Positions 39,358-48,039 of a DNA stretch of 52,416 bases are shown piece by piece; position 1 is the stretch's first letter; each line of letters opens with the position of its first letter. Position numbers and translations under genes: made by a program. The notes under the pieces were generated by a model. It was not told the DNA's origin and did not search any database. It saw only the letters and a program-made list of their open reading frames with translations. Location of the stretch: the IMG/VR virus record IMGVR_UViG_3300032242_000872, positions 1 to 52,416 of that record; one strand, 5' to 3'. This DNA is from a virus.

Positions 39358-41817
39358 ATGGCAATGGAAAAAGCACTCTACGAACTCCCAGCTGGGCTTG
39401 ATGCAATTGATGATCAAGAACCTGCTCTGGAAATTGAAATCGAAGATCCAAAATCTTTAATGATTAATGGATTAGAGCTTGCTAAAGATGACCTAGAAGA
39501 AGGCGAAGATGATTTTGATGAAAACTTAGCCGAGTTTATGAATGATGGCGATCTAGCGATGATCGCTGGTGAAATACTTGGAGACATTGATGCCGACATC
39601 TCTTCTCGTAAAGACTGGATGCAAACCTATACAGACGGACTAGAACTTCTAGGACTTAAGATTGAAACCCGTACTGAACCTTGGGAAGGCGCTTGTGGTG
39701 TTTATCACCCATTAATGTCTGAAGCCCTTGTGAAGTTTCAAGCCGAGACAGTCATGGAGACTATTCCTGCTGGCGGTCCAGTAAAGACATTAGTCATTGG
39801 CAAAGAAACACCAGAAAAAATGCAAGCTGCAGATCGTGTTCAAAAGGACATGAACTACCAGATTATGGAGAAAATGCCAGAGTATCGCCCTGAGCATGAG
39901 CGCATGATTTGGGGCTTAGGACTCTCAGGTAACGCCTTTAAGAAAGTCTATTACGATCCAAATTTAGAGCGCCAAGTATCATTGTTTGTTCCAGCTGAAG
40001 ATTTAATTGTTCCTTATGGCGCATCAGACCTACGTAGTGCAGAGCGTGTCACCCATGTCATGCGTAAGACAGAAAATGAATTACGTAAACTCCAAGTTGC
40101 TGGTTTTTACCGTGATGTTGAATTAGGTCAGCCTTCTACTGCTTTTGATGAAGTAGAAAAGAAGATTGCCGAGAAGATGGGCTTTACTGCCAGCTCGGAT
40201 GATCGTTACAAGCTCTGTGAATGTCAGGTAAATCTAGACCTTTCTGGCTTTGAGCACAAAGATGAAGATGGCGATCCAACAGGTATTGCCTTGCCTTACA
40301 TTGTGACCATCGAAAAAGGCACTCAAACTGTTTTGGCAATTCGCAGAAACTGGAGACCAGAAGATGAAACTTTTCAAAAGAGAAACCATTTTGTCCATTA
40401 TGGATACGTTCCAGGTTTTGGTTTTTATTGCTTTGGCCTTATCCATCTTGTCGGGGCTTTTGCTAAGTCTGGCACTAGTATTATTCGCCAACTCGTGGAT
40501 GCAGGAACCCTCTCGAATTTGCCAGGTGGCTTTAAGACCCGTGGCTTGCGAGTCAAAGGCGATGACACACCGATAGCTCCAGGAGAGTTCCGTGATGTTG
40601 ATGTACCAAGCGGAGTCTTAAAAGACAATATCCTGCCGTTACCTTATAAAGAACCATCACAAGTTCTCTATAGCTTGCTTGGCACAATCGTTGATGAAGG
40701 CCGTAGATTTGCCTCTGCAGCCGACATTGAGATTTCAGATATGTCAGCCAACACTCCAGTTGGCACTACTCTGGCAATTTTAGAGCGTACTCTTAAAGTC
40801 ATGTCTGCGGTACAAGCCCGTGTTCATTACTCAATGAAGCAAGAGTTACAGCTGTTAAAAGACATTATCCGTGATTACACCCCGCCAGATTATGATTATC
40901 AACCTGACGAAGGCACTCGTTTTGCTAAAAAGTCTGACTATGACGATGTAGACGTTATTCCAGTTTCAGACCCTAATGCTGCAACCATGAGCCAAAAGGT
41001 AGTTCAGTACCAAGCGGTATTACAACTGGCTCAACAAGCTCCTCAGTTATATGACTTGGCACAATTGCACCGTCAAATGCTAGAAGTTCTAGGGATTAAA
41101 AATGCTAAAAAACTGATCAAGCTAGAAGATGATCAACTGCCACAAGATCCTATTCTTGAAAACATGAACATCATGAATATGCGTCCAGTAAAAGCGTTCT
41201 TATATCAAGACCATGAAGCCCATATTCAAGTTCACGTAAATGCTATGAAAGATCCAAAGATTGCACAGATGATGGGTCAAAACCCTAATGCCCAAGCAAT
41301 TGGCGCAGCAGCTATGGCACACATCAATGAGCATCTAGCCTACGCTTATCGTAGACAAATGGAACAACTTATGGGTGTTCAATTGCCTGATCCTGATCAA
41401 GAAAAGGATGAAGGTATTCCACGGGATATGGAAGTACAGATTTCTGCTATGGCAGCTCAAGCATCTAATATGTTGTTAAACCGCAATCAAACAGAGATTG
41501 CAGCGCAACAAGCACAACAGGCCCAGCAAGATCCTGTGATTCAAATGCAAGCAAAAGAGCTGCAACTGAAAGAAGCAGAAGAAATGCGCAAAAAGCAAAA
41601 AGACGTTATGGATGCATCTGCCGAGGCAGACCGCCTACGTATCGAAAGGGAACGCATCGCTTCACAAGAGCGTATTGCTGGCCTACAAGTTGGTGCTAAA
41701 CAAGCAGCTGACAAAGAGAAGTTGGAATTAGAAAAAATGAAAGAAGGGTTTCAGATTGGCAAGCAAATTACTGAAATGAAAAAAAACCCCCAAGAATTAC
41801 CTTCAACCAAGGAATAA
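39358..41817 (+). CDS. Portal protein
   Basis: An 819-residue protein directly after terL. The core has GVYHPLMSEALVKFQAETVME, MEKMPEYRPEHERMIWGLG and later QYQAVLQLAQQAPQLYDLAQ. Length and position match the podovirus-type portal. The long helical Gln/Glu-rich C-terminus (QEKDEGIPRDMEVQIS, QAQQAQQDPVIQMQ, EADRLRIERERIA) fits a portal barrel and crown. It forms the dodecameric ring at one head vertex for DNA passage. Acidic N-terminal part (LEEGEDDFDENLAEF). Strong contextual assignment. Confidence 0.85.
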   Translation: MAMEKALYELPAGLDAIDDQEPALEIEIEDPKSLMINGLELAKDDLEEGEDDFDENLAEFMNDGDLAMIAGEILGDIDADISSRKDWMQTYTDGLELLGLKIETRTEPWEGACGVYHPLMSEALVKFQAETVMETIPAGGPVKTLVIGKETPEKMQAADRVQKDMNYQIMEKMPEYRPEHERMIWGLGLSGNAFKKVYYDPNLERQVSLFVPAEDLIVPYGASDLRSAERVTHVMRKTENELRKLQVAGFYRDVELGQPSTAFDEVEKKIAEKMGFTASSDDRYKLCECQVNLDLSGFEHKDEDGDPTGIALPYIVTIEKGTQTVLAIRRNWRPEDETFQKRNHFVHYGYVPGFGFYCFGLIHLVGAFAKSGTSIIRQLVDAGTLSNLPGGFKTRGLRVKGDDTPIAPGEFRDVDVPSGVLKDNILPLPYKEPSQVLYSLLGTIVDEGRRFASAADIEISDMSANTPVGTTLAILERTLKVMSAVQARVHYSMKQELQLLKDIIRDYTPPDYDYQPDEGTRFAKKSDYDDVDVIPVSDPNAATMSQKVVQYQAVLQLAQQAPQLYDLAQLHRQMLEVLGIKNAKKLIKLEDDQLPQDPILENMNIMNMRPVKAFLYQDHEAHIQVHVNAMKDPKIAQMMGQNPNAQAIGAAAMAHINEHLAYAYRRQMEQLMGVQLPDPDQEKDEGIPRDMEVQISAMAAQASNMLLNRNQTEIAAQQAQQAQQDPVIQMQAKELQLKEAEEMRKKQKDVMDASAEADRLRIERERIASQERIAGLQVGAKQAADKEKLELEKMKEGFQIGKQITEMKKNPQELPSTKE

Positions 41818-41823
41818 AGACTA

Positions 41824-42015
41824 ATGGATAAGAATTTGGAATACCTCTTAGATGAATACAAAGAGCGCATCAGCGTCCTCAAACAGGCCGTTGCAGCAGG
41901 AAATTGTCAATCTTTTGAGGAATACAAATACGCTTGTGGACAACTTCGAGGTCTGGAGTCCGCTTGTTTAATTATTACAGACCTCAAACAACGATTGGAG
42001 AACTCGGATGAGTGA
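41824..42015 (+). CDS. Small helical protein after portal, unknown
   Basis: A 63-residue protein: DKNLEYLLDEYKERISVLKQAV, EEYKYACGQLRGLESACLIITDLKQRL. All helical, probably coiled coil. Small genes of this type lie between portal and scaffold in many phages and may be assembly helpers. It overlaps the GroES-like gene by 8 bases. Confidence 0.62.
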   Translation: MDKNLEYLLDEYKERISVLKQAVAAGNCQSFEEYKYACGQLRGLESACLIITDLKQRLENSDE

Positions 42016-42439
42016 AATCCTTATCGGCTCAAACCCCGATAACCCGCAAATAGTGGGGGTAGTAAATTTTGAAGCAAGCAGTGAAGAAAAAGCAAAAGCC
42101 TTACCAGAGCCTTCTGGCTACCGCATTTTAGTGGCAATACCAGAAGTAGAAAAAGAAATGGATTTGGGTGACAGCGGTTTGAAATTGTTAAAAGCAGATC
42201 AAACCATGCACTACGAAGAAGTACTTTCTACTGTCTTTTTTGTCGTAAAAATGGGCCCAGATTGCTACCAAGATAAGACTAGGTTCCCAAACGGTCCCTG
42301 GTGCAAAGTTGGTGACTTTATTCTAGCCAGACCAAACTCTGGTACACGATTAAAGATTCATGGTAGAGAGTTCAGGATTTTAAATGATGACTCTGTAGAG
42401 GGCATTGTTCAAGATCCACGTGGAATAACACGAGTATAA
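42008..42439 (+). CDS. GroES-like co-chaperonin
   Basis: A 143-residue protein with a GroES beta-barrel pattern: PSGYRILVAIPEVEK, KMGPDCYQDKTRFPNGPWCKVGDFILARPNSG, REFRILNDDSVEGIVQDP. The mobile-loop region is represented by LGDSGLKLLKADQTM. Phage co-chaperonins (T4 gp31, RB49 CocO) work with host GroEL to fold capsid proteins. Its place between portal and scaffold matches that job. Longer than bacterial GroES (about 97) with an N-terminal extension (EASSEEKAKALPE). A good family match. Confidence 0.75.
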   Translation: MSEILIGSNPDNPQIVGVVNFEASSEEKAKALPEPSGYRILVAIPEVEKEMDLGDSGLKLLKADQTMHYEEVLSTVFFVVKMGPDCYQDKTRFPNGPWCKVGDFILARPNSGTRLKIHGREFRILNDDSVEGIVQDPRGITRV

Positions 42440-42449
42440 GGAGAAAATA

Positions 42450-43415
42450 ATGACTCAAATGAAGACTGAAGAGTTTAAATTCCCCGATGAAACAGATGAA
42501 ACAGCGCAAAACGCTGAGCCAGAGTTTGAAATCGAGGTAGTTGAAGATGAATTAGAACCAAATCAACTCAATAAAGACCCAATGCCTAAGGAAATTGTTG
42601 ATGAAATTGATCAAGATGACCTAGAAGCCTATTCAGATGCTGCAAAACAGCGTTTAAAACAGCTTAAAAAGGTATGGAACGATGAACGTAGACGTGCTGA
42701 TGCTGCTGAAAGCGACCAAAAAGAAGCTTTGCGTGTAGCCCAAGCCATTATTGACGAAAACAAACGCTTAAAAGGCCGTTTATTTGAAGGTGAAAAGAAT
42801 TTAGTCACCAGTTACAAAGAAAACGTAGCCAGCGCCCTAGAAAAAGCAAAGCAAGAATACAAAGATGCTTATGATTCTGGGGATAGTGATCGTTTAGTAG
42901 AGGCTCAAGAAAAATTAACGGATGTAAAGCTTAAAGCGCAACAAATTGAGCAATATAAACCTGAATTTTCTGAAGATACTTTACAAAACCCAGAAAGTAA
43001 TGTACAAATACAGTCACAACCTCAACGATTGGATTCAAAAACCCAGTCGTGGCTTGACAAAAACAAGTGGTACGGGGTTGATGATGACATGAGCTATCTC
43101 GCTCACGGAGTTCATAGAAGGCTTGAAAGAGAAGGAGTCCCAATCGGCTCTGACTTTTACTGGTCTACTATAGACAACGAAATGAGAAAGAGGTTCCCCG
43201 ATAAATTCGAGGAAAGCGAGGATGGCAAAAACTCCTCGAACGCAGAGGCAAAAACTACTGCAAAAAATAGCAAACCTGCTACTGTGGTTGCCCCTGCGAC
43301 AAGATCGACTTCGCCAAAACGAGTCACCCTATCGCTTCGTCAACAAGCGTTGGCTAAGAAACTTAATCTAACCAATGAGCAGTACGCTCGTGAACTAACT
43401 AAATTGGAGTCTTAA
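42450..43415 (+). CDS. Scaffolding protein
   Basis: A 321-residue protein between portal and capsid genes. The N-terminal 60 residues are acidic (EPEFEIEVVEDELEPNQL). A long helical middle (YSDAAKQRLKQLKKVWNDERRR, ESDQKEALRVAQAIIDENKR) is followed by a Gln/Pro linker and a basic C-terminal segment (PKRVTLSLRQQALAKKLNLTN) that could bind coat protein. Typical procapsid scaffold: helical, charged, later removed. No protease motif. Inference from position and composition, but strong. Confidence 0.75.
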   Translation: MTQMKTEEFKFPDETDETAQNAEPEFEIEVVEDELEPNQLNKDPMPKEIVDEIDQDDLEAYSDAAKQRLKQLKKVWNDERRRADAAESDQKEALRVAQAIIDENKRLKGRLFEGEKNLVTSYKENVASALEKAKQEYKDAYDSGDSDRLVEAQEKLTDVKLKAQQIEQYKPEFSEDTLQNPESNVQIQSQPQRLDSKTQSWLDKNKWYGVDDDMSYLAHGVHRRLEREGVPIGSDFYWSTIDNEMRKRFPDKFEESEDGKNSSNAEAKTTAKNSKPATVVAPATRSTSPKRVTLSLRQQALAKKLNLTNEQYARELTKLES

Positions 43416-43416
43416 A

Positions 43417-43860
43417 ATGGCTGAAACAAGAACACCTAGAGAAGTAAGTAACCGTCAACAATCTATGCGGGTAGAAGCATGGAAACCGCCTGAATTGTTG
43501 CCAGAACCAGATAAACAATCTGGGTTTGCTTATCGCTGGATTCGAGTATCTACAAATGGTCAAGCTGACCCCCGCAACCTTTCAGCAAAACTGAGAGAAG
43601 GATGGGAACCAGTAAGAGCAGAAGAACAGCCAAAATTTGAACTGTTAGTCGATCCAACTAGTCGTTTTAAAGACAACATTGAGATTGGCGGGTTGTTGCT
43701 TTGCAAAACTCCGAGTGAATTTGTGAATCAGCGTAATACTTATTATGCTAATCAAACACAAGCTCAAACGGATGCTGTAGACAATAACTTAATGCGCCAA
43801 AGCGACCCAAGGATGCCTCTCTTTAAAGAGAATAAATCCTCAAGTAGCGTTGGTAGATAG
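43417..43860 (+). CDS. Capsid-associated protein, unknown
   Basis: A 147-residue protein after the scaffold. RNRQQSMRVEAW-like N-terminus (RQQSMRVEAWKPPELLP), then GFAYRWIRVSTNGQADPRNLS and REGWEPVRAEEQPKF. Such proteins occur next to scaffold and capsid genes in short-tailed phage genomes; role perhaps decoration or scaffold partner. The tail (NKSSSSVGR) is low-complexity. Confidence 0.62.
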   Translation: MAETRTPREVSNRQQSMRVEAWKPPELLPEPDKQSGFAYRWIRVSTNGQADPRNLSAKLREGWEPVRAEEQPKFELLVDPTSRFKDNIEIGGLLLCKTPSEFVNQRNTYYANQTQAQTDAVDNNLMRQSDPRMPLFKENKSSSSVGR

Positions 43861-43890
43861 TATTTTTTATTAACTTATTAGGAGAATTAA

Positions 43891-44517
43891 ATGGCTTATC
43901 CAACCGTTTCTGCTCCCTACGGCTTAGACCCTGTTAACCGTATTGACTTCATGCCATATGCTGGTGCGACTCGTCAATTACCGATTGCTAGTACTTATAA
44001 CACTGCAATCTACAACGGTGACATCGTTTTAGTCTCAGGTGGCACAGTTAAGAAATCCGCAGTAACAACTGACTCAACCACAGACAAAGGCAATAACGCA
44101 ACTTATGGCGTGTTTATGGGTGTTCAGTACGTTAATACACAAGGCCAGACTGTACAAGCTCAATATTACCCAGGTAATGCTGCTGCTACTTCAGCTGTTG
44201 CTTATGTTGTTGACGATGCAGCTGCAGCTTTCAAAGTAGCAATTACCTTCTCTGGTAACGCTACTGTAACTACCGCTAACGCATCTGTAGTTGGTACAAA
44301 CTTGTCTATCCGTCAGGGTACAGGTTCTGCTACTACTGGTGACTCAGCAGTTTCAGTAATCGCTCCAACAGCAGGTACAGGTAATGCAGCAGCATTGCCA
44401 GTTCGTGTAGTTGCAGTTGTTCCAGAAACAGCAGTTAACACAACCGCCTTTACAGAAGTTATCGTAAAGTTAAATAACCCACAAATCTTGCTAGCTGCTG
44501 GCAACGATTACGTATAA
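43891..44517 (+). CDS. Head decoration-type structural protein
   Basis: A 208-residue, Ala/Thr/Val-rich protein: PTVSAPYGLDPVNRIDFMPYAG, QLPIASTYNTAIYNGDIVLV, TKGNNATYGVFMGVQYV and C-terminal NNPQILLAAGNDYV. The start resembles small virion proteins found just before the capsid gene in many phages. Beta-rich. Ribosome site AGGAG present. Probably capsid decoration or head completion. Inference from place. Confidence 0.65.
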   Translation: MAYPTVSAPYGLDPVNRIDFMPYAGATRQLPIASTYNTAIYNGDIVLVSGGTVKKSAVTTDSTTDKGNNATYGVFMGVQYVNTQGQTVQAQYYPGNAAATSAVAYVVDDAAAAFKVAITFSGNATVTTANASVVGTNLSIRQGTGSATTGDSAVSVIAPTAGTGNAAALPVRVVAVVPETAVNTTAFTEVIVKLNNPQILLAAGNDYV

Positions 44518-44529
44518 GGAGCTAATTAA

Positions 44530-45438
44530 ATGGCTATTTCACGTGCACAACTACTGAAAGAGTTGCTCCCAGGATTGAACGCATTGTTCGGACTTGAGTA
44601 CGCTCGTTATGGTGAAGAACACAAAGAAGTTTATGAAACAGAGACTTCTGAGCGTTCTTTTGAAGAAGAAACAAAACTGTCAGGCTTTAGTGCTGCTCCT
44701 GTTAAAAACGAAGGCTCTGCCATCGCTTATGACAATGCGCAAGAAGCATGGACAGCTCGCTACAACCACGAAACTATCGCTTTGGGCTTCAGCTTAACTG
44801 AAGAAGCTATCGAAGATAACTTGTATGACAGCCTTTCTGGCCGTTATACCAAGGGATTAGCTCGTGCTATGGCGTACACAAAGCAAGTTAAAGCTGCTGC
44901 AGTATTGAACAACGGTTTCACAACTGGTTATAACGGTGGTGATGGCGTTCCTTTGTTCTCTACAGCTCATCCTTTAGTTAATGGTGGTACTAACAGCAAC
45001 ACTCCATCTGTTGCCGCTGACTTGAATGAGACTTCTTTGGAAGCCGCTGTTATTCAAATCGCTGCTTGGACCGATGAGCGTGGTCTGTTGATCGCTGCTA
45101 AACCTAAGAAGCTGGTTGTTCCTCCTGCATTACAGTTCGTTGCAACTCGCTTGCTCGAAACTGAATTGCGTGTTGGTACAAATGATAACGATATCAACGC
45201 TATCAAAAACAACGGTTCAGTCTCTGAAGGTTATTGCATTAACCACTTCTTGACCGATACAAACGGTTGGTTCTTGACTACTGATGTTCCTAACGGCATG
45301 AAGCACTTTGTGCGTACTCCGTTACAGAACTCTATGGATGGCGATTTTGATACTGGTAACGTTCGTTACAAGTCTCGTGAGCGTTATTCATTCGGCTGGT
45401 CTGATCCACTAGGAATGTTCGGATCACCTGGCGCTTAA
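44530..45438 (+). CDS. Major capsid protein (HK97-fold/gpT-like)
   Basis: A 302-residue protein. Blocks such as ARYGEEHKEVYETETSERSFEEET, WTARYNHETIALGFSLTEEAIEDN and PLQNSMDGDFDTGNVRYKSRERYSFGW resemble the Mu gpT-like group of major head subunits (HK97 fold). The central segment has GDGVPLFSTAHPLVNGG, typical of the P-domain loop. It forms the icosahedral shell. A strong terminator follows 26 bases after the stop, consistent with high-level expression. High confidence for capsid, moderate for the subfamily. Confidence 0.88.
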   Translation: MAISRAQLLKELLPGLNALFGLEYARYGEEHKEVYETETSERSFEEETKLSGFSAAPVKNEGSAIAYDNAQEAWTARYNHETIALGFSLTEEAIEDNLYDSLSGRYTKGLARAMAYTKQVKAAAVLNNGFTTGYNGGDGVPLFSTAHPLVNGGTNSNTPSVAADLNETSLEAAVIQIAAWTDERGLLIAAKPKKLVVPPALQFVATRLLETELRVGTNDNDINAIKNNGSVSEGYCINHFLTDTNGWFLTTDVPNGMKHFVRTPLQNSMDGDFDTGNVRYKSRERYSFGWSDPLGMFGSPGA

Positions 45439-45463
45439 TCATAGCAAGCTGGGAAAAAGAAAG

Positions 45464-45492
45464 CCCCACCCTACAAGGTGGGGTTTTTCTTT
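45464..45492 (+). terminator. Intrinsic terminator after the capsid gene
   Basis: CCCCACC and GGTGGGG form a 7-bp stem with a 6-base loop, followed by TTTTTCTTT. It limits transcription of downstream genes. Confidence 0.88.
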
Positions 45493-45501
45493 ATAAAAGA
45501 C

Positions 45502-45529
45502 TTGCACTTATTTAAAAATGTAGTAATAT
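45502..45529 (+). promoter_or_regulatory. Weak promoter candidate after the capsid terminator
   Basis: TTGCAC and TAATAT spaced 16 bases apart, three and four of six consensus matches. Placed between the terminator and the next operon, so some promoter is expected in this 127-base gap. Confidence 0.3.
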
Positions 45530-45619
45530 CAAAGAAACCAGAATTTTGGTCTATCAAACTGATCTGGCAGACGCATACACGATTGATAGACTTGATCTTT
45601 GTATGAAGGACAATTTAAA

Positions 45620-46129
45620 ATGACTTTAGCTACTACCTCGTCTTTATGGCGTTCTACAGGTGGCGATTCAACTCGCACCGCTTATGCTGGCTCCATGGAT
45701 ATGGTTGCCCAGTTTTACATCGCTAACACATCAGCTACATCAAACGTAGTAGTTTCATCTGCTGCTAATGCGGCAGCATTGATTCTGCCAGCAAACGCTG
45801 TTGTATTGACTGTAAATATTACTAACCCATCTACAGGCGCTAATTCTACCTGTAACATAGGGTTTACCCCACTAATTAGCGTTGGCCCTGGTCAAAATAC
45901 AACTTTAGGCACTAACGTTCCTGCAGCTTTTGTAAATAATGCTAACTTAACAACTCGTCAAGTAATCAATATTGCTGGTACAGGCGCAGGCGCTTCATTA
46001 GGAAACGTAGCTAACGCAACTAACTTAATCGTTGTTACTTCTGCTATCGGTACTGCTGGTGCTGTTGGTGGTCCAGTTACTGGATCTATTCGTTACTACG
46101 TTGCGGACAACGGTCAGCAAAACGTTTAA
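45620..46129 (+). CDS. Beta-rich structural protein, unknown
   Basis: A 169-residue protein started at ATG 45620 (AAGGA nine bases before); an earlier in-frame ATG-like start is less well placed. Ala/Thr/Asn-rich: TLATTSSLWRSTGGDSTRTAYA, then AALILPANAVVLTVNITNPS and IRYYVADNGQQNV. Similar Ala/Thr-rich proteins follow the capsid gene in related phages. Virion location suspected. Confidence 0.6.
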   Translation: MTLATTSSLWRSTGGDSTRTAYAGSMDMVAQFYIANTSATSNVVVSSAANAAALILPANAVVLTVNITNPSTGANSTCNIGFTPLISVGPGQNTTLGTNVPAAFVNNANLTTRQVINIAGTGAGASLGNVANATNLIVVTSAIGTAGAVGGPVTGSIRYYVADNGQQNV

Positions 46130-46137
46130 TTAATCTA

Positions 46138-46153
46138 GGGGGATTCGTCCCCC
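46138..46153 (+). promoter_or_regulatory. UUCG-loop hairpin
   Basis: GGGGGA and TCCCCC form a 6-bp stem around TTCG. No clear T run follows. Between two structural genes; could stabilise or terminate part of the RNA. Confidence 0.45.
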
Positions 46154-46177
46154 ACTTAAATCTTTAGGAGATTAATT

Positions 46178-46468
46178 ATGACGATGCAATATGACGTAAA
46201 AGCAGCGAGTGCTAATGCTAGTGCACAGCTTGTTACTGGTCGTGCTCGCTTAAAAAGCGGAGTTTTTGTAGGCGGAGGAACGGCTGGGTATGTTAATTTT
46301 TATGATACTGCAGCTAACTCAGCCACTGGCTCTATTTTGTGGCAAACCAAAACAAATACTGGTGTACAACCGTTTCAAATTTTAATTCCTGGAGAAGGAA
46401 TTTTGGCACAAAATGGTATTTATGCAGAGTTTGCTAACGTGCTTTCAGTAACAATTACTTATGGCTAA
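46178..46468 (+). CDS. Small structural-type protein
   Basis: A 96-residue protein: YDVKAASANASAQLVTGRARLK, GGGTAGYVNFYDTAANSATGSILW and EGILAQNGIYAEFANVLSVTITYG. Beta-sandwich-like, reminiscent of small virion proteins that end in VTITYG. AGGAG upstream. Overlaps the next gene by 8 bases. Confidence 0.62.
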   Translation: MTMQYDVKAASANASAQLVTGRARLKSGVFVGGGTAGYVNFYDTAANSATGSILWQTKTNTGVQPFQILIPGEGILAQNGIYAEFANVLSVTITYG

Positions 46469-46718
46469 GAAAAAAGGCCCCTCTCTTGCAGTTGGGCGTG
46501 GCGAAAAGCTCCCAGTGTCGAAAGGCGCTGGGCTTACAGCTAAAGGCCGTGCTAAATATAATGCAGCTACTGGCTCAAATCTAAAAGCTCCACAGCCTGA
46601 AGGTGGTCCACGCAAGAAATCGTTTTGCGCACGTATGTCTGGTATGCCTGGACCAATGAAAGATGAAAACGGCAAACCAACTCGTAAGGCGGCTTCACTA
46701 GCACGATGGAAATGTTAA
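46461..46718 (+). CDS. Small basic protein with SFCARMSG motif
   Basis: An 85-residue, strongly basic protein: SLAVGRGEKLPVSKGAGLTAKGRAKYNAAT and KKSFCARMSGMPGPMKDENG then PTRKAASLARWKC. The GLTAKGRAKYN...SFCARM...ARWxC pattern recurs in aquatic-phage genomes (possibly the group filed as DUF6321, not verified). Its function is unknown. Likely virion or DNA-associated because of the charge. Start overlaps the upstream gene. Confidence 0.65.
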   Translation: MAKKKGPSLAVGRGEKLPVSKGAGLTAKGRAKYNAATGSNLKAPQPEGGPRKKSFCARMSGMPGPMKDENGKPTRKAASLARWKC

Positions 46719-46719
46719 A

Positions 46720-46980
46720 ATGATGGAGCTTCAAATTAACGACCCAGAAATTGTGACTGCTAGAGAATTAGCTACTCACGCTAATGACATTAAGCACTTA
46801 CAGGATGACATGGACAAATTGATAAAAGATATGGAAGAAGTTAAAAAATCCTTATCAGAAATTCAAAGATTACTGTCAGAAGCGCAGGCCAGTAAAAAAG
46901 TTTGGCATACCATTTTTACAGTTGGCGCTGGATTAGTTGGCGGTATCATTGTTTGGGCGCTAGATAGGGTCTGGAAATAA
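46720..46980 (+). CDS. Coiled-coil, tail-anchored membrane protein (XhlA-like, holin-associated candidate)
   Basis: An 86-residue protein (MM start; the first or second ATG). Residues about 5-60 form a coiled coil (ANDIKHLQDDMDKLIKDMEEV, SEIQRLLSEAQASKK), residues about 63-82 a transmembrane helix (IFTVGAGLVGGIIVWAL) at the C-terminus, then RVWK. XhlA-like haemolysin proteins of phage lysis modules have this shape. It may alternatively be a virion membrane component. No endolysin is adjacent. Confidence 0.55.
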   Translation: MMELQINDPEIVTARELATHANDIKHLQDDMDKLIKDMEEVKKSLSEIQRLLSEAQASKKVWHTIFTVGAGLVGGIIVWALDRVWK

Positions 46981-46981
46981 A

Positions 46982-47698
46982 ATGCCATCTACATCTAAAA
47001 AACAGCATAACTTTATGGCAGCTATTGCTCATTCAAAAGAATTTGCAAAAAAAGCTGGTGTTCCTATGTCTGTAGGCAAAGACTTTATTAATGCTGATAA
47101 AGGTAAAAAGTTTCGCAAGGGTGGATCTACAAACCCTATGGAAGCTAAAATAGCGAATCCAAGAGTGCATCACGGGCAGATCCAGATGCCTAATGCAAGT
47201 CTATCAAAATATACTGGATTTAAGGAAGGTGGAACAATGAAACCAGTGGATAAAAAGAAAAACCCAGGATTGGCAAAATTACCTACAGCTGTCCGCAATA
47301 AAATGGGATACATGAAAAAAGGCGGTATGGCAGATGATGCTAAAGAAGACATGAAAATGGACAAAAAGCAAGATATTGCCATGATTAAAAAGGCGTTCAA
47401 AGAGCACGATGCTCAAGAACATAAGGGCGGTAAAGGTACTAAAATTTCTCTAGCAAAAGGCGGAATGATGAAAGAAACAATGGGGCCACGCACAATGGCT
47501 AAAGATGTAGAGGCTGGATCAAACAAACTAACTAAGTTTGGTGAATCCGCTGTTCAAAAACGTGGACATACTAAAGGCATGAACTTGGGTGATACAGGAA
47601 AAACTATGCCTATCCAAAAGATGGCTAAAGGTGGTTCTGCTTCTTCACGTGCTGATGGTGTTGCACAACGTGGAAAAACTAAAGGGAAGTATTGCTAA
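46982..47698 (+). CDS. Lys/Gly-rich protein with KGG tags
   Basis: A 238-residue, basic, low-complexity protein. The N-terminus PSTSKKQHNFMAAIAHSKEF is recurrent in phages. Repeated tags KKGGM, AKGGMM and AKGGSASSRADG...RGKTKGK, plus RGHTKGMNLGDTGK. C-terminal motif DGVAQRGKTKGKYC is shared with neighbours. Charge suggests binding of DNA or a virion surface, but no domain is recognised. Possibly processed or disordered. Confidence 0.62.
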   Translation: MPSTSKKQHNFMAAIAHSKEFAKKAGVPMSVGKDFINADKGKKFRKGGSTNPMEAKIANPRVHHGQIQMPNASLSKYTGFKEGGTMKPVDKKKNPGLAKLPTAVRNKMGYMKKGGMADDAKEDMKMDKKQDIAMIKKAFKEHDAQEHKGGKGTKISLAKGGMMKETMGPRTMAKDVEAGSNKLTKFGESAVQKRGHTKGMNLGDTGKTMPIQKMAKGGSASSRADGVAQRGKTKGKYC

Positions 47699-47700
47699 TC

Positions 47701-48039
47701 ATGGCATTTACTGAGACTGGTAAAGAGAAAGAGAAGCGGGAAGCTTATTACAAGGCTAATAAGGAAAAAGGTATTCGTGCTGAAAAAGAGCGTGATTACA
47801 AAATGTTTGGCACAACTGAACAGAATATTCCTGCCGTTGACACAATGGGTAATGTTACCAATATGAAGAAAGGTGGAAAAGTTATGGAACACAAACACAA
47901 TATGGAGCACGTGAAACAGCACTCCGCTGGTCATATGCACGAGCAAGAGAAAGTAAAACAACACTCTGCTGGTCATAAAATGCATCACGATCATGTAAAA
48001 GCGATGTGTGGTGGCGGTATGGCTAAAGGCAAAAAGTAA
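47701..48039 (+). CDS. His/Lys-rich small protein
   Basis: A 112-residue protein, ATG 47701 after the previous stop. The C-terminal half is His-rich: MEHVKQHSAGH and KVKQHSAGHKM form a tandem VKQHSAGH repeat, followed by HHDHVKAMCGGG. Contains MKKGGKV, a KGG tag. The His content suggests metal binding but could be simple low complexity. Part of the KGG cluster. Confidence 0.58.
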   Translation: MAFTETGKEKEKREAYYKANKEKGIRAEKERDYKMFGTTEQNIPAVDTMGNVTNMKKGGKVMEHKHNMEHVKQHSAGHMHEQEKVKQHSAGHKMHHDHVKAMCGGGMAKGKK

